Part shown: one piece after another, positions 4,894-5,460 of the stretch
Layout: each line of letters opens with the position of its first letter
How positions within the stretch are numbered: position 1 is the first letter of the stretch
Origin: Caryophanales bacterium UBA3260
GTDB taxonomy: Bacteria; Bacillota_I; Bacilli_A; RF39; UBA660
Direction: 5' to 3'
NCBI GenBank assembly: GCA_002362595.1
Contig: DEUO01000112.1
Coordinates: 1 to 5,460, forward strand
Length of the DNA: 5,460 nt
Made by a program: the position numbers and the translations under genes
Notes under the pieces: generated by a model
Seen by the model: the letters and a program-made list of their open reading frames with translations, nothing else
Told to the model about the DNA's origin: nothing
Database searches by the model: none

Positions 4894-5460
4894 TTATTTT
4901 GATATTTCTATTTTATATATTGCATTGTCTACTATTACACAATCATCTATTAGTTCTATATGAGATCCGCTAATATTTGTGCTTTGGGTAAAGTCATTAG
5001 TAAATAAAGTTAATGTTTCTTTATTATCTTCTTTTTTTAAATAAGCATGGAATAAGTAATCATTATGGATTGATTCACCATATTCTAATGTCTTATTATC
5101 AGTTTCTATTCCTTTACTATTATAATATTTGGTTATTTTATTGCTTGATTCATCAAGATAATCAATTTTAATGATATCTTCTGATAATGATTTAATATCT
5201 ACTATTTTAGAGACATTGTTTAGTGGTATTTCACTAATATGCTCATAGTTTGAATCATAAATAGTTATTTTATAGTTTGAATCATATACATATAAAGAAG
5301 TATCGGCATAAAATCCTTTTTGCTCAATTGTCTGCCATATTTTATCATTTTTAATAATATATAATTCATGATTAGAATATTTAGTACCATTTGTATCTTC
5401 AAGATAGTTATTAGCAATTAAGATATTACCATTAAGTTTATTAATATAAAGGGAATTTGA
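4894..5460 (-). CDS. Unrecognised beta-rich protein, C-terminal 188 codons (5' end outside the window)
   Basis: An uninterrupted frame runs from the right edge to TAA at 4894-4896 and has no start codon in view, so the N-terminus lies beyond 5460. I do not recognise the family. The residues are polar and aromatic, with many N, D, Y, K and I, in short alternating strands such as ELYIIKNDKIWQTI, SLYVYDSNYKITIYDSNY and HIELIDDCVIVDNAIYKIEI. This is typical of an all-beta, possibly beta-propeller-like and secreted or lipid-anchored domain, but the exporting signal would lie outside the window. The visible part contains no methionine. A 15-bp direct repeat (5245-5259 and 5272-5286) encodes the duplicated YDSNY. 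The lack of stops across 188 codons in such AT-rich DNA makes the coding call strong; the function is unknown. Confidence 0.5.
   Translation of the reverse strand, partial: SNSLYINKLNGNILIANNYLEDTNGTKYSNHELYIIKNDKIWQTIEQKGFYADTSLYVYDSNYKITIYDSNYEHISEIPLNNVSKIVDIKSLSEDIIKIDYLDESSNKITKYYNSKGIETDNKTLEYGESIHNDYLFHAYLKKEDNKETLTLFTNDFTQSTNISGSHIELIDDCVIVDNAIYKIEISK
5245..5286. repeat. Pair of 15-bp direct repeats encoding YDSNY
   Basis: ATAGTTTGAATCATA occurs at 5245-5259 and 5272-5286, 27 bases apart and in the same frame, giving YDSNY twice within 14 residues. It looks like a small internal duplication of a beta-hairpin unit in the partial gene. Confidence 0.5.

Overview
The window is very AT-rich and all five protein genes read leftwards on the minus strand. 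Every visible stop is TAA, every tryptophan I checked is TGG (so no sign of UGA recoding), the Shine-Dalgarno sequences are strong and purine-rich (AAGGAG, GAGGGTGAT, GGTGAT), and there is a SpoIVB-type serine peptidase. Together these point to a low-GC Bacillota (Firmicutes), probably an endospore former or a relative of one. The species cannot be named from the sequence.

In transcription order, right to left: (1) 4894-5460, the C-terminal 188 codons of an unrecognised, beta-strand-rich protein that runs off the right edge. (2) 4228-4830, a 200-aa multi-pass membrane protein with a proline/glutamine/methionine-rich tail. It has a good extended -10 promoter and ends in a clear intrinsic terminator that overlaps its stop codon. 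(3) 3182-4159, a 325-aa SpoIVB-like peptidase with a signal or anchor segment, a PDZ domain and a complete His-Asp-Ser triad, ending in an AT-only hairpin. (4) 2897-3121, a 74-aa unrecognised protein. (5) 94-2904, a 936-aa superfamily 2 helicase with five helicase-associated (HA) repeats. It overlaps the 74-aa gene by 8 bp, and its ribosome binding site lies inside that gene, so these two are probably co-translated.

The unusual part is the left edge, at the 3' end of the helicase gene. First, bases 1-42 are an exact reverse complement of bases 177-218, inside the helicase gene; the repeat may continue past the left edge. Second, directly after the helicase stop there is a protein-like reading frame in another phase. 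Removing one A from an A5 run would join it to the helicase and extend the protein by about 22 residues. The end may therefore be frameshifted, phase-variable or mis-sequenced, and the inverted repeat may be an invertible element, a rearrangement or an assembly fold-back.

The genes do not form one obvious pathway. Helicase plus small partner look like one unit, possibly accessory; the peptidase and the membrane protein are separate transcription units. No RNA genes, CRISPR arrays, insertion sequences or attachment sites were recognised. No gene-free stretch exceeds about 95 bases.
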